Of a DNA stretch of 64,000 nucleotides, positions 1 through 12,734 are shown one piece after another. Every line of letters begins with the position of its first letter. Position 1 is the stretch's first letter. Source of the stretch: Liolophura sinensis (lineage: Eukaryota; Mollusca; Polyplacophora; Chitonida; Chitonidae); assembly GCF_032854445.1 (NCBI RefSeq), contig NC_088301.1, positions 60,026,512 through 60,090,511 of the forward strand, written 5' to 3'. The notes under the pieces were generated by a model. It was not told the origin of the DNA, did no database searches, and worked only from the letters and a program-made list of their open reading frames with translations. A program made the translations under genes and the position numbers.

Positions 1-2200
1 TAATAATCAGGCCCTGTTGTCCTGAGCATAAAACACCGACATTATTATCCATTATAATGTCCTAATTTTATAAAACAGAAAACAGAAAATATAGTCATAT
101 TCTAAAATATACGGAAATACCTGTTATATCAAAACATAGATAAAGGCACATGTTATTAAGCTTAAAACCAAATCTGATTATTAAGACTTGGTCCCTCAGT
201 TACTATTAATCTTTAGGACAACTTTGGTATTAAAAGATATCAATGTTAATTTTGGAGGTATCACATGAAGAAGTTTGTACATATATGTACTAAGCAGACA
301 GAAACCATGAGGTAAAAAGGAGTTGTCATAAGTAACAAAGGCTGTCCATCTGCGGACAGTCTGCATGCTGATACAATAACACCAGTGAGTACAGAGCACC
401 AGTGGTACAAATTCACCCAATGATCTTTAGTTGTCATGTTCAGGTGAACGCTCTCATGGTTTTTTCTTACTGACCAAAGCTGTATGAAAAATACTGATGT
501 AAGATGCATGAATTTCAGGTGTTCAGAAGTAAGTATTTGTCAGACTATAGTTAGACCATGTAATCTGGTGTGCACCTTCCCCCTGAGCCCTTTAGCAGGG
601 GCGACTGCAGCAGCGTCTGCAGATGTAAGAACTCCGGAAAGCAGCAAGGAAGCTCCCAAAAGAAAATAATCTCAGTTCCCGAACAAATCCCCCAAGATAT
701 TCCCATAGATTCCTCTGGCGATGGGCTGATGAGAAAAACCAAAGTCTTACACACAAAATTGTGATGTGAAAATTACACTAACAACTGTTGTTATGCCATC
801 GCCGAGCCACCTGGTGCCAATATATTGCACCATGTTGTGTTGATGGCCAATGGGAGAGCACTTGGTGTATACAGTCCTGTCTAATCACAGGCAATCGGCG
901 TAATCTGTAGCCCATAAGGAAAGCAGCGTGCAAATGTGCCAAACACAAATTACTCCCTGCAGCTTCTCTACCATTCCACGTAGTAAAGGCTCATCAGCTC
1001 TTGTTCACTGACTGATATATTACGTGCCAATGTCTTTCTGTTTGCATTCAGATGAATATAATTGCTTGCTGCAGTTCTACTTGAAAAAAAATAGCTGTCT
1101 GTATGATAATCCCCTAGTCAGCTTCAATATGGATGAATTTTGAAGATGAAAACATTTTTTTTTACTGAAATAAAATCATTTTTCATTATCAAAGGATGTG
1201 CACCTAAGTAGCACTAAAAGTGAAATGAGGTATAGAGATGGAGTAAACCAAACCCATACATGTACATACTACGTACATGTAAGTCACAAGACGCCCTAAC
1301 GTTCAGATGAAGTCACTTATTTTCACACTAAATGTTCCCTAAACGCAATATTTATGCTATATTAGTCTGTAGACTGCATTTAAAAATCTATTATGTTAAG
1401 TAGCACCGTTTACAAAAAACATTAAAACTGGACCTTCTGCCTATCCTGTCGACTGTGGAGCCTTCTGAGTGACGTCACGCCGTGAATATCTGCCAGGAAC
1501 ATGTATTGAAAAGCCCTGCAAGCATAGCTGAATCCATGCATTAGGCCTACTTTTGTTGGCGAGGTGTGAACAGAGGTGGGGAACCGCCCTGCAGCCTTGT
1601 GGCTGGTCTAGTGCAAAGACTATGGTGACTCTCTACAGTTCGTGTCACAAGCTGCTGTTTCTAACAAGCAAGTCACTAAACAGCTTCTGCATACAGGGAG
1701 TGAAAATGCGGATGTCTTTTCTGTTTGGCTTTTTGGGGGGATGTTATAAGGCTCAACCTTCGGCCTTTTCCTTTAGAAGGTGCGATTGTTTCCTGCTGTT
1801 TGTTTTGTACACATAAAGAAACCTCAGATGCCTGAAGTGAATGTACTGCTGTAACGCCACAAGGTCAAAGGTGGCTGGATTGTAGCGGAGTATATTTTCT
1901 AATCTTTGATGACCTAATTCTGCAATTTTTCTTGTTTTCGACGTTTTCATCAATCAGAATTGATCCAGGAGGCATGAAACTAGCCATCTGCAGTTTGGAA
2001 GGCCCAGCGCTAGGGATCTACTTTAATGATCAGACTGAAATATTTTGAACAGAATATAATTTTGATGATGAATTTGATTTGCTTAGGAAATTGGAAATTT
2101 TTGGTCGGTTTCCTTTGTTCCTCGCTGGCCACTGGAGGAGGTAGTGGCCACTGAGGTGTCGTTCCATTGGCCACTGGAGGAGATCAGCGCCAAGTTGTTC
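1..2200. other. Intergenic or intronic DNA, no supported gene
   Basis: I find no convincing coding exon. Open frames here are short and lack recognisable domains. A perfect CRE-type palindrome TGACGTCA sits at 1470-1477. A short phrase, TGGCCACTGGAGGAG, occurs twice near 2125-2180. One weak terminal-exon candidate near 596-669 is discussed under findings. Confidence 0.6.
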
Positions 2201-2317
2201 AAAAGTGTATTAAGACAAGCCCAGTATTAACTATAGTCCAGACTAAAGTGCCATTTACTTTGTACTAGGATAAGACTTTATTAAGATTTAAGCCTGTCTT
2301 AACTTTAATACACTTTT
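2201..2317. mobile_element. Foldback (MITE-like) element
   Basis: The left end (2201-2220) begins AAAAGTGTATTAA and continues GACAAGC. The right end (2292-2317), read on the opposite strand, begins with the same 13 bases and continues to GACAGGC after a 6-base insertion. The arms enclose about 70 bases, so a single strand could fold into a hairpin of some 117 bases. There is no room for a coding region, so this would be a non-autonomous element. I see no clear target duplication, so the exact ends are uncertain. Confidence 0.5.
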
Positions 2318-2496
2318 GGGTGCCACTGCCTCCACAGAGTCTGACTTCAGTGTGTGTATTGTAACGTCGTAACTCGTGCGACTTGATGTGACTTCCAAAA
2401 CACTGGGACCTCACACTGTACATCCTCCGATTGCAACTGAATCTGATTGCAATTACAGAGGCTCTGGAGATGTACAGCATGTAGCAATTGTATGGG

Positions 2497-2550
2497 TTTA
2501 TTTATTTATTTGTTTGATTGGTGTATTATGCTGTACTCAAGAATACCACA
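2497..2550 (-). mobile_element. SINE 3'-end fragment
   Basis: The run of TTTA followed by TTTGATTGGTGTATTATGC and TGTACTCAAGAATA matches the 3' end of the tRNA-derived SINE that is near complete at 47377-47628. Only the tail-proximal 50 bases remain. Similarity stops in mid-element, as expected for an old truncated copy. Confidence 0.55.
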
Positions 2551-4506
2551 TTGGGCTAGCACTATAGTGGCAATAAACCGGACTGTGGAATGTAAAACTG
2601 AAGAATTCAGCGAGTAATGCTATTGCAATAGACATCCCCTACTGGTTTGAGCTGTCAGAATATCAGCCATGTTAAAGTCCAAAGTACCATAGGACCATAA
2701 TTTTGTCAAAAAATTGACGAAATGTATCTGTGAACTTCAGAGAATATTATGGCACTATTTAATTGCTTGACATATTTTGAGTGGGTTTTGGAAACAATGA
2801 CTTCATAACATTTACAAATGTGTACAGATCAAAAGGTATGCACCCTATGTAGTATAAACTGACCTTTATCTGAGGCGCATGCAGGTTAAAGAGATAAACA
2901 AGCAACAGTTGTGAAGGTCAGGTGTGCGCCCCAGGTGTGCCTGCTGCCATGTGATTGTACCGCTAACAATAAGAGCATTACTTGCAAGACTCTTTTTTTC
3001 AAAAAGAAAAACTGTCCCATCATTTCTATTAAGTTACACATTTAAGTCTTTTCATGACCTTCTTTAGATTTCATATGTTTTGATGTCTTTAATTGAAACA
3101 GCAGAGTTTTACATCACTATCTATGATCATACAAGTACTTTTGACAATTTATGTATCTCATGCAGTCAAGAATTACAACCATTTCTTGAAAATGTGTAAA
3201 TATAAGCGTCATGTCTGACATTCATATACCATTCGTAGTCCGTAAAAGGCATTCCAAGTTGATAATCGATTAAATGTAGATCCATTAACACTGACACATT
3301 AAAAACCCCTGTATAATCAACCTTTTTTCAGCCCTCGATTATTTTGGGAGCACTGGGCTTCCATAGCTATCATGTTTAGCATGTTTGCATCTCTGGGTAA
3401 AATGCAGCTGTTCCTCTTCTCTGGGCACATCAATCCTGACTGACCCACCCGCGCGCGCCAGTAACAGTATAGCTGTGGAGAGCCCACTGCATCATAAAGT
3501 GGGTAGACAGACAAATTAGACCCCATAACCCCAAACTAAAGGGCAGTCCAAGAAGCACCTGCCAGAAATTGGTTCTGACAACCTTTGGCACTCAGGAAAA
3601 TGTTTTCAGGATAAGCTTCTTGAAATCCATTTTGAGCAGATTGCATGCACACAAACTGAGGCTGACACACTTCAAACAGCACTCATGGTTAAACACTAAC
3701 AGTTTTTTTGACTGGCTGTAGAAGAGCATCTGATTTAGTCGGCTAGGTGTTGATGGCCACACCTGATCAATCTCAAAACAAACAGCATCAACACCATAAC
3801 ATCACTCATTCAGGCACTACACCCAAAAGCCTTCCCCAAATGAAAGATTCATAAACTTGCCATGTCCACCTTTATACCAACTCTTCCTGGCCAGCTGGCC
3901 AGCCATGGCTCAAAAACCATGTTAATAAGTCAGCTGATACATACATCTTACTGTTGTGCAACAGCAAGGCATGTGCAGATGATCATTCCCGAGATGTTTG
4001 ACACTCAGCTTTATTTGAATGAGAGACTACTCTGTCAGGAGAGGAAAGGTGGAACCCTCTCATTTTGATCACCGAGTGATAATCACAAAGACTTTGACAC
4101 TGTGTGCTTTCACAAGCAGCCCTAGCTCAGGTGTGGAGTTCACAGGTAAATGCAGTGTATATTCATATCCAATAAGGGAGTCCCTCATTCTTATGGTAAC
4201 CCACTTTATCTCCATTGTCCATGTGACATGAAAGTACTGACAAATACCTCTCTCTTAATGCCTACAGTGTAGGCCAACATACACTCACAGACTTCACAAG
4301 TTACACTTGCCTAGTGGTGGCAGTGATATAAAGCAAGCATAGAGTATGAGATACATGTAGTTCCATCAGAAATGATTTGGGTGAAAATAACTGTTTCAAA
4401 AATGTTTTGTAGACAAATAAGGGAAATTTTTATGAAAACATTGATCTGATATCACAATAACACTTGAATATGGTCTGAAACAGACACTATATATTTCAAT
4501 CTTACT
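2551..4506. other. Unannotated DNA, no gene seen
   Basis: No domain-bearing open frame, exon pair or repeat family is apparent. The longest open frames are under 80 codons and show no similarity I recognise. Confidence 0.6.
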
Positions 4507-5822
4507 TCATTTGGTACTGACTCTGTCACGTCGTTTGGTACTGACAATGTCACGTCATTTGGTACTGACTATGTCACATCATTTGGTACTGACTATGTCA
4601 CGTCATTTGGTACTGACTATGTCACATCATCTGGTACTAATTCACATCATTTGGTACTGACTATGTCACACCATTTGGTACTGACTATGTCACATCATCT
4701 GGTACTAATTCACATCATTTGGTACTGACTATGTCACGTCATTTGGTACTGACTATGTCACATCATTTGGTACTGACTATCTCACATCATTTGGTACTGA
4801 CTATGTCACATCATCTGGTACTAATTCACACCATTTGGTACTGACTATGTCACACCATTTGGTACTGACTATGTCACATCATTTGGTACTGACTATGTCA
4901 CACCATTTGGTATTGACTATGTCACGTCATTTGGTACTGACTATGTCACATCATTTGGTACTGACTATGTCACATCATTTGGTACTGACTGTATCACGTC
5001 ATTTGGTACTGACTATGTCACATCATTTGGTGCTGACTATGTTACGTCATTTGGTAGTGACTATGTCACATCATTTGGTAGTGACTATGTCACATCATTT
5101 GGTACTGACTTTGTCACGTCATTTGGTACTGACTATGTCACATCATTTGGTAGTGACTATGTCACATCATTTGGTACTGACTATGTCACGTCATTTGGTA
5201 CTGACAATGTCACGTCATTTGGTACTGACTGTATCACGTCATTTGGTACTGACTATGTCACATCATTTGGTACTGACAATCTCACATCATTTGGTACTGA
5301 CTATGTCACATCATTTGGTACTGACTATATCAGGTCATTTGGTACTGACTATGTCACACCATTTGGTACTGACTATGTCACGTCATTTGGTACTGACTAT
5401 GTCACATCATTTGGTACTGACTATGTCACACCATTTGGTACTGACTATGTCACGTCATTTGATACTGACTATGTCACATCATTTGGTACTAAATAGGTCA
5501 CGTCATTTGGTACTGACTGTATCACGTCATTTGGTACTGACTATGTCAGGTCATTTGGTACTGACTATGTCAAATCATTTGGTACTGACTTTGTCACGTC
5601 ATTTGGTACTGACTTTGTCATGTCATTTGGTACTGACTATGTCACATCATTTGGTACTGACCATGTCACGTCATTTGGTACTGACTCTGTCACGTCGTTT
5701 GGTACTGACTATGTCACATCATTTGGTACTGACTTTGTCACGTCATTTGGTACTGACCATGTCACGTCATTTGGTACTGGCCATTTCACGTCATTTGGCA
5801 CTGACTTTGTCATATCATTTAG
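4507..5822. repeat. 24-bp minisatellite, about 55 copies
   Basis: The unit consists of TTTGGTACTGAC followed by TATGTCACATCA, and it is repeated almost without interruption. Point variants alternate CACGTCA, CACATCA and CACACCA. Three shortened units carrying GGTACTAATTCACATCA occur near 4635, 4707 and 4823 at the left side. Because 24 is divisible by three, the array stays open in more than one frame, giving octapeptide repeats such as LVLTMSHH and SFGTDYVT. I treat these frames as a by-product of the array. There is no start context, splice signal or domain to suggest a protein. Confidence 0.9.
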
Positions 5823-8040
5823 GTTCACTTTAGGGCTAAATTATTACCAACGTGTTTTCAGATATGGAGAGAATTACTACGCTCCAACGACACTCTCTCT
5901 GCCTGAAGTAAGGACAAGATGATGATGTGCATGCTCAGGACAGAGGTTATATACATTACATCCCTTTGGGGGTTTAAATGCAGGGTGGGACTTTGACGTA
6001 CCATTTTGCCATATAAGTAATATTTGAACATTTGAACCTGTGAATTTCTCAGAGGCGACTGTAATCTGGCCAAGGAAAGCCACTTTAGGCCTCAAAGCTC
6101 TTCAGTTAAGAGGTGTTGAGAATCTGTGCATGTCACTGACCTGGAACAACAGAGGTCATCTGTACCCAGCATGCACTCAGTGAACCAGGAAAAATGACCT
6201 CATCAAACAAAGCAACACCTTAAATCTTCTTAAAACTAAAACAAAAACAACCTGCACATGAAGGTGACACAGTACACTTTGTGTACGTCACCAACATGTA
6301 GACAACATAATGTTCACTAATCAGTTTAATATGATTACAGGTATTTATGCAGATACAGATTTAACATGGCATTCTAACAATGAAATCCTTTTGACTTTAA
6401 AGGTAACAGAAGACAAAACCTTAACAAAAAATATGATAGGACTTATCATCATCTCTAAGCTTTACGTGTAAGCCTTTATTATAGAGATGGTTATCACAGA
6501 GCTTTTTGCCTAATAGCCTGTCCTCATGTTTCATGTTTATTTTTGATTAGGGTATCTTTGGGAGGAGTACAGGCATAATCAGGAAGGGGGTGGGGTGAGA
6601 TGAGACACCTAATCCAGTATAAAGAGACAGGATGGATGAGCTTTCCTGGATCAGTAGTATAGGCATCAGTTGACATGATGTCCATACCATGTGGCGTTTG
6701 ATTGACAGCTCACAGGGATGGCTGACACGGCAACTCTGAACACACAGGTAGGCCAGGTGAATTGGTGTTTAATTAAATCTCATCTGTTTGAACACTTCAC
6801 AGAATGTCTTCTTATCAGTCTGTATCTTTGGCAAACGATGTTAGCATGTCTGACAGAGTCTGACGAATGTTAGCTGTTCTTCCCACATGTATCCTTGTTG
6901 TGTAATGCATTAGTGGTCGACAACATAATTAAAATGCCATTTTCCAAAATGCCAAAAACAGCTGACTGAAAAACTCTGAACCCAGTGAGAAAACAAGTAT
7001 CTTTTTGTGAAAATGTACATGCTTGAAGGTAAAAAAAAAACACTGTTTGTTGCAATTATTTTACAAAGCACTGTGTAGATCAAGTTGTACCACATGTGCC
7101 TCTCCTTGGTTGTAACAAACAGAATCACATAAAAACTCCTACTCAATATTTCGCTAGTAAATCATGCATAAGCAGATGAAATGAAGCTTCGTCAACTGTG
7201 TTTTTCTGGCCAAGGCTTACTTCGACAGATGTAACAGGCCAAGGGTAGGAGAAATTAAGTGTAAGTCAAGTGATGTCATGTGTAAGCATAAAAAACTAGG
7301 GAAGATATTAGCCCAGACAGGCCAAGTATTTACATGTTATCCAGCATTGGTTGGAAGTGTCCATTTTGAGAAATGGAGAGTTTTAATCTGGATGAAAGAT
7401 ACTAAAAGTGACATTATGGATTATATTCACTTTAGATGCCCTATTTCATCTTGTATATACATGTAATGTAAAAAAGAAATAAATAAATAAAACTGATGTA
7501 AATGGCTTGAGTATGTTATTTTCTCACATAACCAATCAGTTGTAGACCAGTGTCCTAGTGGACACTTCCAGAGAACCAGGCTTCAGTACAATATGTAGGT
7601 ATCACCTGATACCTAAAAGTGTTCAGTCAGGAAAACAAACAGGAAACAAAAGCCATTCTATGTCCACAAACAACAGAGGCCCTTTTTATCTGCTCACAAG
7701 CTCAGACAGGCCCAGGCACTAAATGATGATGATAGCCTCACAGAACAATAAAATGGGTTACTTACAGGTGAGGCTCACAACAGCATTTCTGTATCAGTTT
7801 ACAATGATCCCTTTTTATATCATTAGTTAAAATAACAAAAAATTTCTGAAGCAACACATGCACTTATGAACAATTTAGATTTCAATCCAGCATGTATGTA
7901 CTGTGCACAAATGTAGGCAGCCTATTGGTGGAAGGTGTAAACAGGAATGTTATACAGCTAAACTTTACAGTTGGAAGCAGCAGAATTTACGTTCCAACCT
8001 TGTAGGCCTACCCCACAACTTTAAACCTTGTGACAGTTAG
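5823..8040. other. Unannotated DNA with one possible promoter and first exon
   Basis: Most of this stretch shows nothing I can name. Around 6618-6747 there is a TATAAAG box followed 94 bases later by an ATG in good context, opening a 10-codon segment that ends at a GT donor. It is described under findings because no downstream exon could be tied to it. Confidence 0.5.
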
Positions 8041-8044
8041 TATG

Positions 8045-8300
8045 TACATGTATGCATGCTTGGGGTCTGTACTTAACAATTTTTCAGTCATATGATGCTG
8101 AGGAGTCATTAGATGCATGTGCATATATTGTGTCTTCTTGTGGTAGGGCGAGTCCATGTCTCCAAAGTGCTGCTGCCACTGAAACATCATGCTGAAGACA
8201 CCGGACATGACACCCCACCCAGTCACATTATACTGACACCGGGCCAACCAGTCCTGTTTCCTTGCTCTAACCTCTCTAATATTGTTGAGCACCAAGTGAT
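8045..8300 (-). mobile_element. SINE body and 3' tail, headless copy
   Basis: Read on the minus strand, this carries phrases I associate with a widespread molluscan SINE body: CAGTATAATGTGACTGGGTG, GGTGTCATGTCCGGTGTCTT and CCCTACCACAAGAAGACACA. It ends with AAAATTGTTAAGTACAGACC and CCCAAGCATGC. That tail resembles the end of the SINE at 42225-42361 (AAATTGTTGAGAACGACATT, then AAACCCCAAGCACTCAC), so both probably belong to one family. The tRNA-like head is missing. A 95-codon open frame across it on the minus strand is incidental. Confidence 0.65.
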
Positions 8301-8317
8301 ATACATATGCCTAACTA

Positions 8318-9298
8318 TATCATAGGAGTCATACATATGACTCACAATATCATAGGTGGTAATGTTACGCATGCCCAATACTAACTATGTCATAGTTGGT
8401 AATATTACATATGCCTAACTATATCATAGGAGGTCATATTACATATGCCCAATACTAACTATACCACAGGAGGTAATATTACACATGCCCAATACTAACT
8501 ATATCATAGGGGATAATATTACATATGCCAAATACTAACTATACCATGGGTGGTAATGTTACGCATGCCCAATACTAACTATATCATAGTTGGTAACATT
8601 ACATATGCCTAACTATATCATAGAAGGTCATATTACATATGCCCAATACTAACTATACCACATGAGGTAATATTACATATGCCCAATACTAACTATATCA
8701 TAGGGGATAATATTACATATGCCAAATACTAACTATACCATGGGTGGTAATATTACCTATGCCAAATACTAACTATATCATAGTTGGTAATATTACGCAG
8801 GCCCAATACTAACTACATCATAGGGGGTAATATTACATATGCCCAATACTAACTACAGCGTAGGTGGTAATATTACATATGCCCAATACTAACTACATCG
8901 TAGATGGTAATATTACATATGCCCAATACTAACTACATCATAGGGGGTAATATTACCTATGCCCAACACTAACTACATCGTAGGGGGTAATATTACCTAT
9001 GCCAAATACTAACTACATCGTAGATGGTAATATTACATATGCCCAATACTAACTACATCGTAGGGGGTAATATTACATATGCCCAATACTAACTACATCG
9101 TAGGGGGTAATATTACATATGCCCAATACTAACTACATCGTAGGTGGTAATATTACATACGCCCAATACTAACTATATCATAAGGGGTAATATTACATAT
9201 GCCCAATACTAACTACATCGTAGGGGGTAATATTACATATGCCCAATACTAACTACATCGTAGGTGGTAATATTACATATGCCCAATACTAACTATAT
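8318..9298. repeat. 40-bp minisatellite containing TAATATTAC
   Basis: About 24 units of 40 bp, each built from GCCCAATACTAACTACATCG followed by TAGGGGGTAATATTACATAT. The first few units (8318-8470) are more diverged and of irregular length. Units towards 9298 are nearly identical. Most contain the perfect palindrome GTAATATTAC and the hexamer CATATG. No open frame or transcription signal explains the array. Confidence 0.9.
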
Positions 9299-11280
9299 GA
9301 AAGTGATTCTACTCAGTATTATGGGGGCGCCTCTTTTGGAAAAATGTAAAGAATGAAACCAAGAAAGCTAACTTTTTCAAGTTACATGTAGTAAGTCAGA
9401 ATCTTTGTGTATACCCAAGTCATCCTGGTGGCTTATCCTGCTATTTAACCTTGCACTGCAAGGGGTAACTGAATGAATTAGCAAAATTCTTCACTATTCA
9501 TGCAGCACATGTGGTAGCACTCATGTGCTCTGAAAGGCAAAGTGGGAAAGTGTTCATGGCTGAAAGATTACACGGAGTTCAGCTACATAATTATCACAAT
9601 CTGAAGGGCCAACCACTGTATACACTTTACATGCATCCTTTTTTGGGCTATCAAAGAGATACCATACCACAAGTACTCAATCTACATCCACATTGCCTCA
9701 TAAAATCACTATACTTACAATACAATTATTAAATGACTTTAAGTGACTGAATTAAGTCAAGAATCAAGATCTCCCTGCGGTGACACTGTGACATTCTCAT
9801 GTGAGGGACTGATTAACGTGCATATCCTGACAGTTACCTGTACGAGGATAAGCTGCCTGACTTTCCACAACAACCTGCACATGTACAACTCGTGTACACT
9901 GTACTTACTGGTGGGTTTGTTTGTCCTTCTCCCCATGCTGCTTGTCAGATATTCTGTGCAATCAGGTAGTAATGCTCTGGCATTCTAACCTCAATAAAGC
10001 AACATTTTGAAGCACTACAAGTCTGGTACATGCTCTTCTACATCTGTTTTTCTGTGAATATGTACATTTTTTTCCTACGGACACACACTCCATCAAAATT
10101 CTTCTAGTTGTGCACGGCACAAACATTTAGGCCTACACATCCAAAGTCATTTTTTTGTTTAACAATTTATTGACATCTTTTTGAAGTCAATGTATGAGAG
10201 ATTCTGTAAAAACACAAATGAGTGTCACTAAGCAGTACTGCGTGGAGTTTGTGAGAGCGTGATACAGCAAGGCCGAGCTTGGCTGTGAAAAGGATTGTCA
10301 GATCTTATGTAACAAAACACACCTGTCCTGGTTTCTTGTTAAGGTGTTTTTCTTGCTACAAAGGTTCTTATACTTCATCCTAAATGCTCACTGAAGTGTT
10401 GTTATTTCTGAGGATGTGCCTGGTCAGTGGACTGTTGGTGATATACTTTCAAACTGGATATAAGTTTTTTCCTCTTGGGAAAATTCTGACCAAAAAAAAA
10501 TAATCATCCATAAACCACTTTGGGCAACTCCTTGTGTTTCCCAGTGATTCTTCCATTTCATGCCATGATTACTGAAACTGTTGATAAAATGCATCCTGCA
10601 TTTACAAGTGACTCCCTCATATGTAGCCACAGGTTCAGCCATTGCCAATGGAACTACTGTTCATGTATGCCAAATGTGCAAAGCACCTGCATAATGGAGT
10701 CGCACAATCTCTGATAAACAATCTCCAGAAATAATGACCCCATTCATACATTGTCATGAGTGATGGAATGGTTATCTGATCCAAAGTCTGACCACTGTGG
10801 GGAATGTGGAAGGAAGAAATTCTGTGAATAGCTCTAAAATATGGGTGGGGAAGAGAGAGGGTGAAACATGTGGCAGATATTAAAACACCAATAGGTCCAG
10901 CAATTCAGTCTGTCAAAAGCCTGCTCTAGTGGTACGCATCATTTAAAGTGGTGGTAATAATTCTGCATAGTGATGCCTTAAGTTGTTCTGCTGGAGGCGG
11001 CTCTCTACCAATAACATGCCCTTCTCTATCTTAACAGCTCATTACAATATATACCTTAGCAAACCAGTATGTCTGCATAGGTTTCTCACTGCCACTAAAA
11101 AAGAAAGCTAACTCTTAAGAAAAAATAATACATCTCATGAATGTGGACTATAAATAATTTTATCTTCAAGGCATCGGGAACACACTACAAGCCGGAAAAC
11201 AGATAGAAAGATAGAAAAGAGAGGGAGAAAGAAAAAGGAATTATTCCATTGCAGACTTCATTCACAACAAACATCTTATC
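9299..11280. other. Unannotated DNA, no supported gene
   Basis: Open frames do not exceed 81 codons. One at 9743-9988 has a cysteine-rich phrase that looks faintly like a sushi domain but lacks splice sites, and was rejected. No repeat family is recognised. Confidence 0.6.
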
Positions 11281-11582
11281 ATGCGCATACTTATACACCT
11301 GCATACTTATACACCTGCATACTTATACACCTGCATACATATACATCCGCATACATATACACCTGCATACTTATACATCTGCATACTTATACACCTGCAT
11401 ACATATACATCCGCATACATATACACCTGCATACTTATACACCTGCATACTTATACACCTGCATATGCATACTTATACACCTGCATACTTATACACCTGC
11501 ATACATATACATCCGCATACATATACACCTGCATACTTATACATCTGCATACTTATACATCTGCATACTTATACATACTTAA
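11281..11582. repeat. 16-bp minisatellite
   Basis: Units of ACTTATACACCTGCAT and the variant ACATATACATCCGCAT are repeated about 18 times. A higher-order pattern of plain and CCGCAT-type units recurs. The overlapping open frames of 107 and 149 codons are products of the repeat. Confidence 0.9.
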
Positions 11583-12734
11583 ACATGCATGTATTCTTCA
11601 TTAAAGCAGCATTAAAGATATCAGATTACAATGTCACACTAATAACATTGTCTATTCTCGTAGGAAAAAAATGGCTAAATTTATTTATTCCAGAGTAAAT
11701 GATAAGGAGGTGTTCACTGTACTGTGTATATTCAGCTGTGTGAAATAGGGTCAGATGTGTGAAACAGGGTGAGATGTGAGAAATAGTGTCAGCTGTGGGA
11801 AATAGGGTCAGATGTGGGAAACAGGCTCAGTTGTTAGAAATAGGCTCAGGTGTTTAAAACACACTGTGTGAATGATTTTCAATACCAGGACCAGTTGTGT
11901 GAAATAGGATCAAACATGAAATAGGGTCAGGTGTTGGGAATTTATTTTATTTTATTTTATTTATTTGATTGGTGTTTTATTTGATTCAGCTTTACGTACA
12001 TACGTACAAGGTGTTGGAAATATGCCCAGGTGTGGGGAATAGACCCAGATGGAGGAAATAGTGTCAAGAATGAACTAGGCTCTGATGACTGAACTGAGAA
12101 CACTTGTATGTGATATGTTCACATGTGTGAAGAAACTAAGACACCCATCCTCACTGGGGCCCCAGGGCTTTGTTCCCATAATAGTATAATGATGCATCCT
12201 ACAATGTCCTGTAAGATTCATTCACTGGTGAATAAATCAAAACCAGATCAAATCAATAAAGATTAATAATACTAAATTGAATATTTATGACCACATATTT
12301 AAAGCTGTCATCCAGCTATTAATAACCCATGTCTGGCCAACCATCTTTTCTCACTCAGGCCTGTTTATTTGTAAATCTTGCAGATTTCTCCTCTGTGGTC
12401 CTGGGGAGGACCAGGTGGGAATGTCATTTACAGCTCTAAGCATCATCACAGGTCATCAATGCTATCAGAGCATCTACAACACCCACTGATGATCAACTCA
12501 ATGTTTCATAAAACCCCTGTTTATTTCATCTCTGCCTGAAAACTCCTACAGAATGGAGTTACCTTTGATGTCACAAATATTTCACCATCTGAGTTTGCCG
12601 TCCACCTAAACGTGTAAGAACTACATGCTGTCATCCTCTGGCTAATGCAACAGTTGTATCACAATGGACTCCATATGCTGCATATGCTTGGGTTTTATCC
12701 TGAACACTGTAAAATTTCAGGTCAATACATACAA
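11583..12734. other. Low-complexity and unassigned DNA
   Basis: From about 11720 to 12060 there is a weak repeat of GTGTGAAATAGGGTCAG-like phrases, roughly 20 bp apart. It is interrupted near 11940-11975 by a TTTTA run and TTTATTTGATTGGTGTTTTA, the tail end of the SINE family seen at 47377-47628. The rest shows no gene. Confidence 0.55.

Noticed and set aside
1470-1477. CRE palindrome TGACGTCA as a promoter element (also at 59878-59885)
   Set aside because: An eight-base match in unannotated or intronic DNA without a nearby transcription start is not enough to call a regulatory site.
4835-5833. A 332-codon open frame of LVLTMSHH repeats
   Set aside because: It exists only because the 24-bp unit is divisible by three. 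Other frames over the same array are open as well, and there is no promoter, splice or domain evidence.
9743-9988. Open frame with CGDTVTFSCEG, slightly like a sushi domain
   Set aside because: Only one short phrase fits. Conserved cysteine spacing, tryptophan and splice borders are missing.
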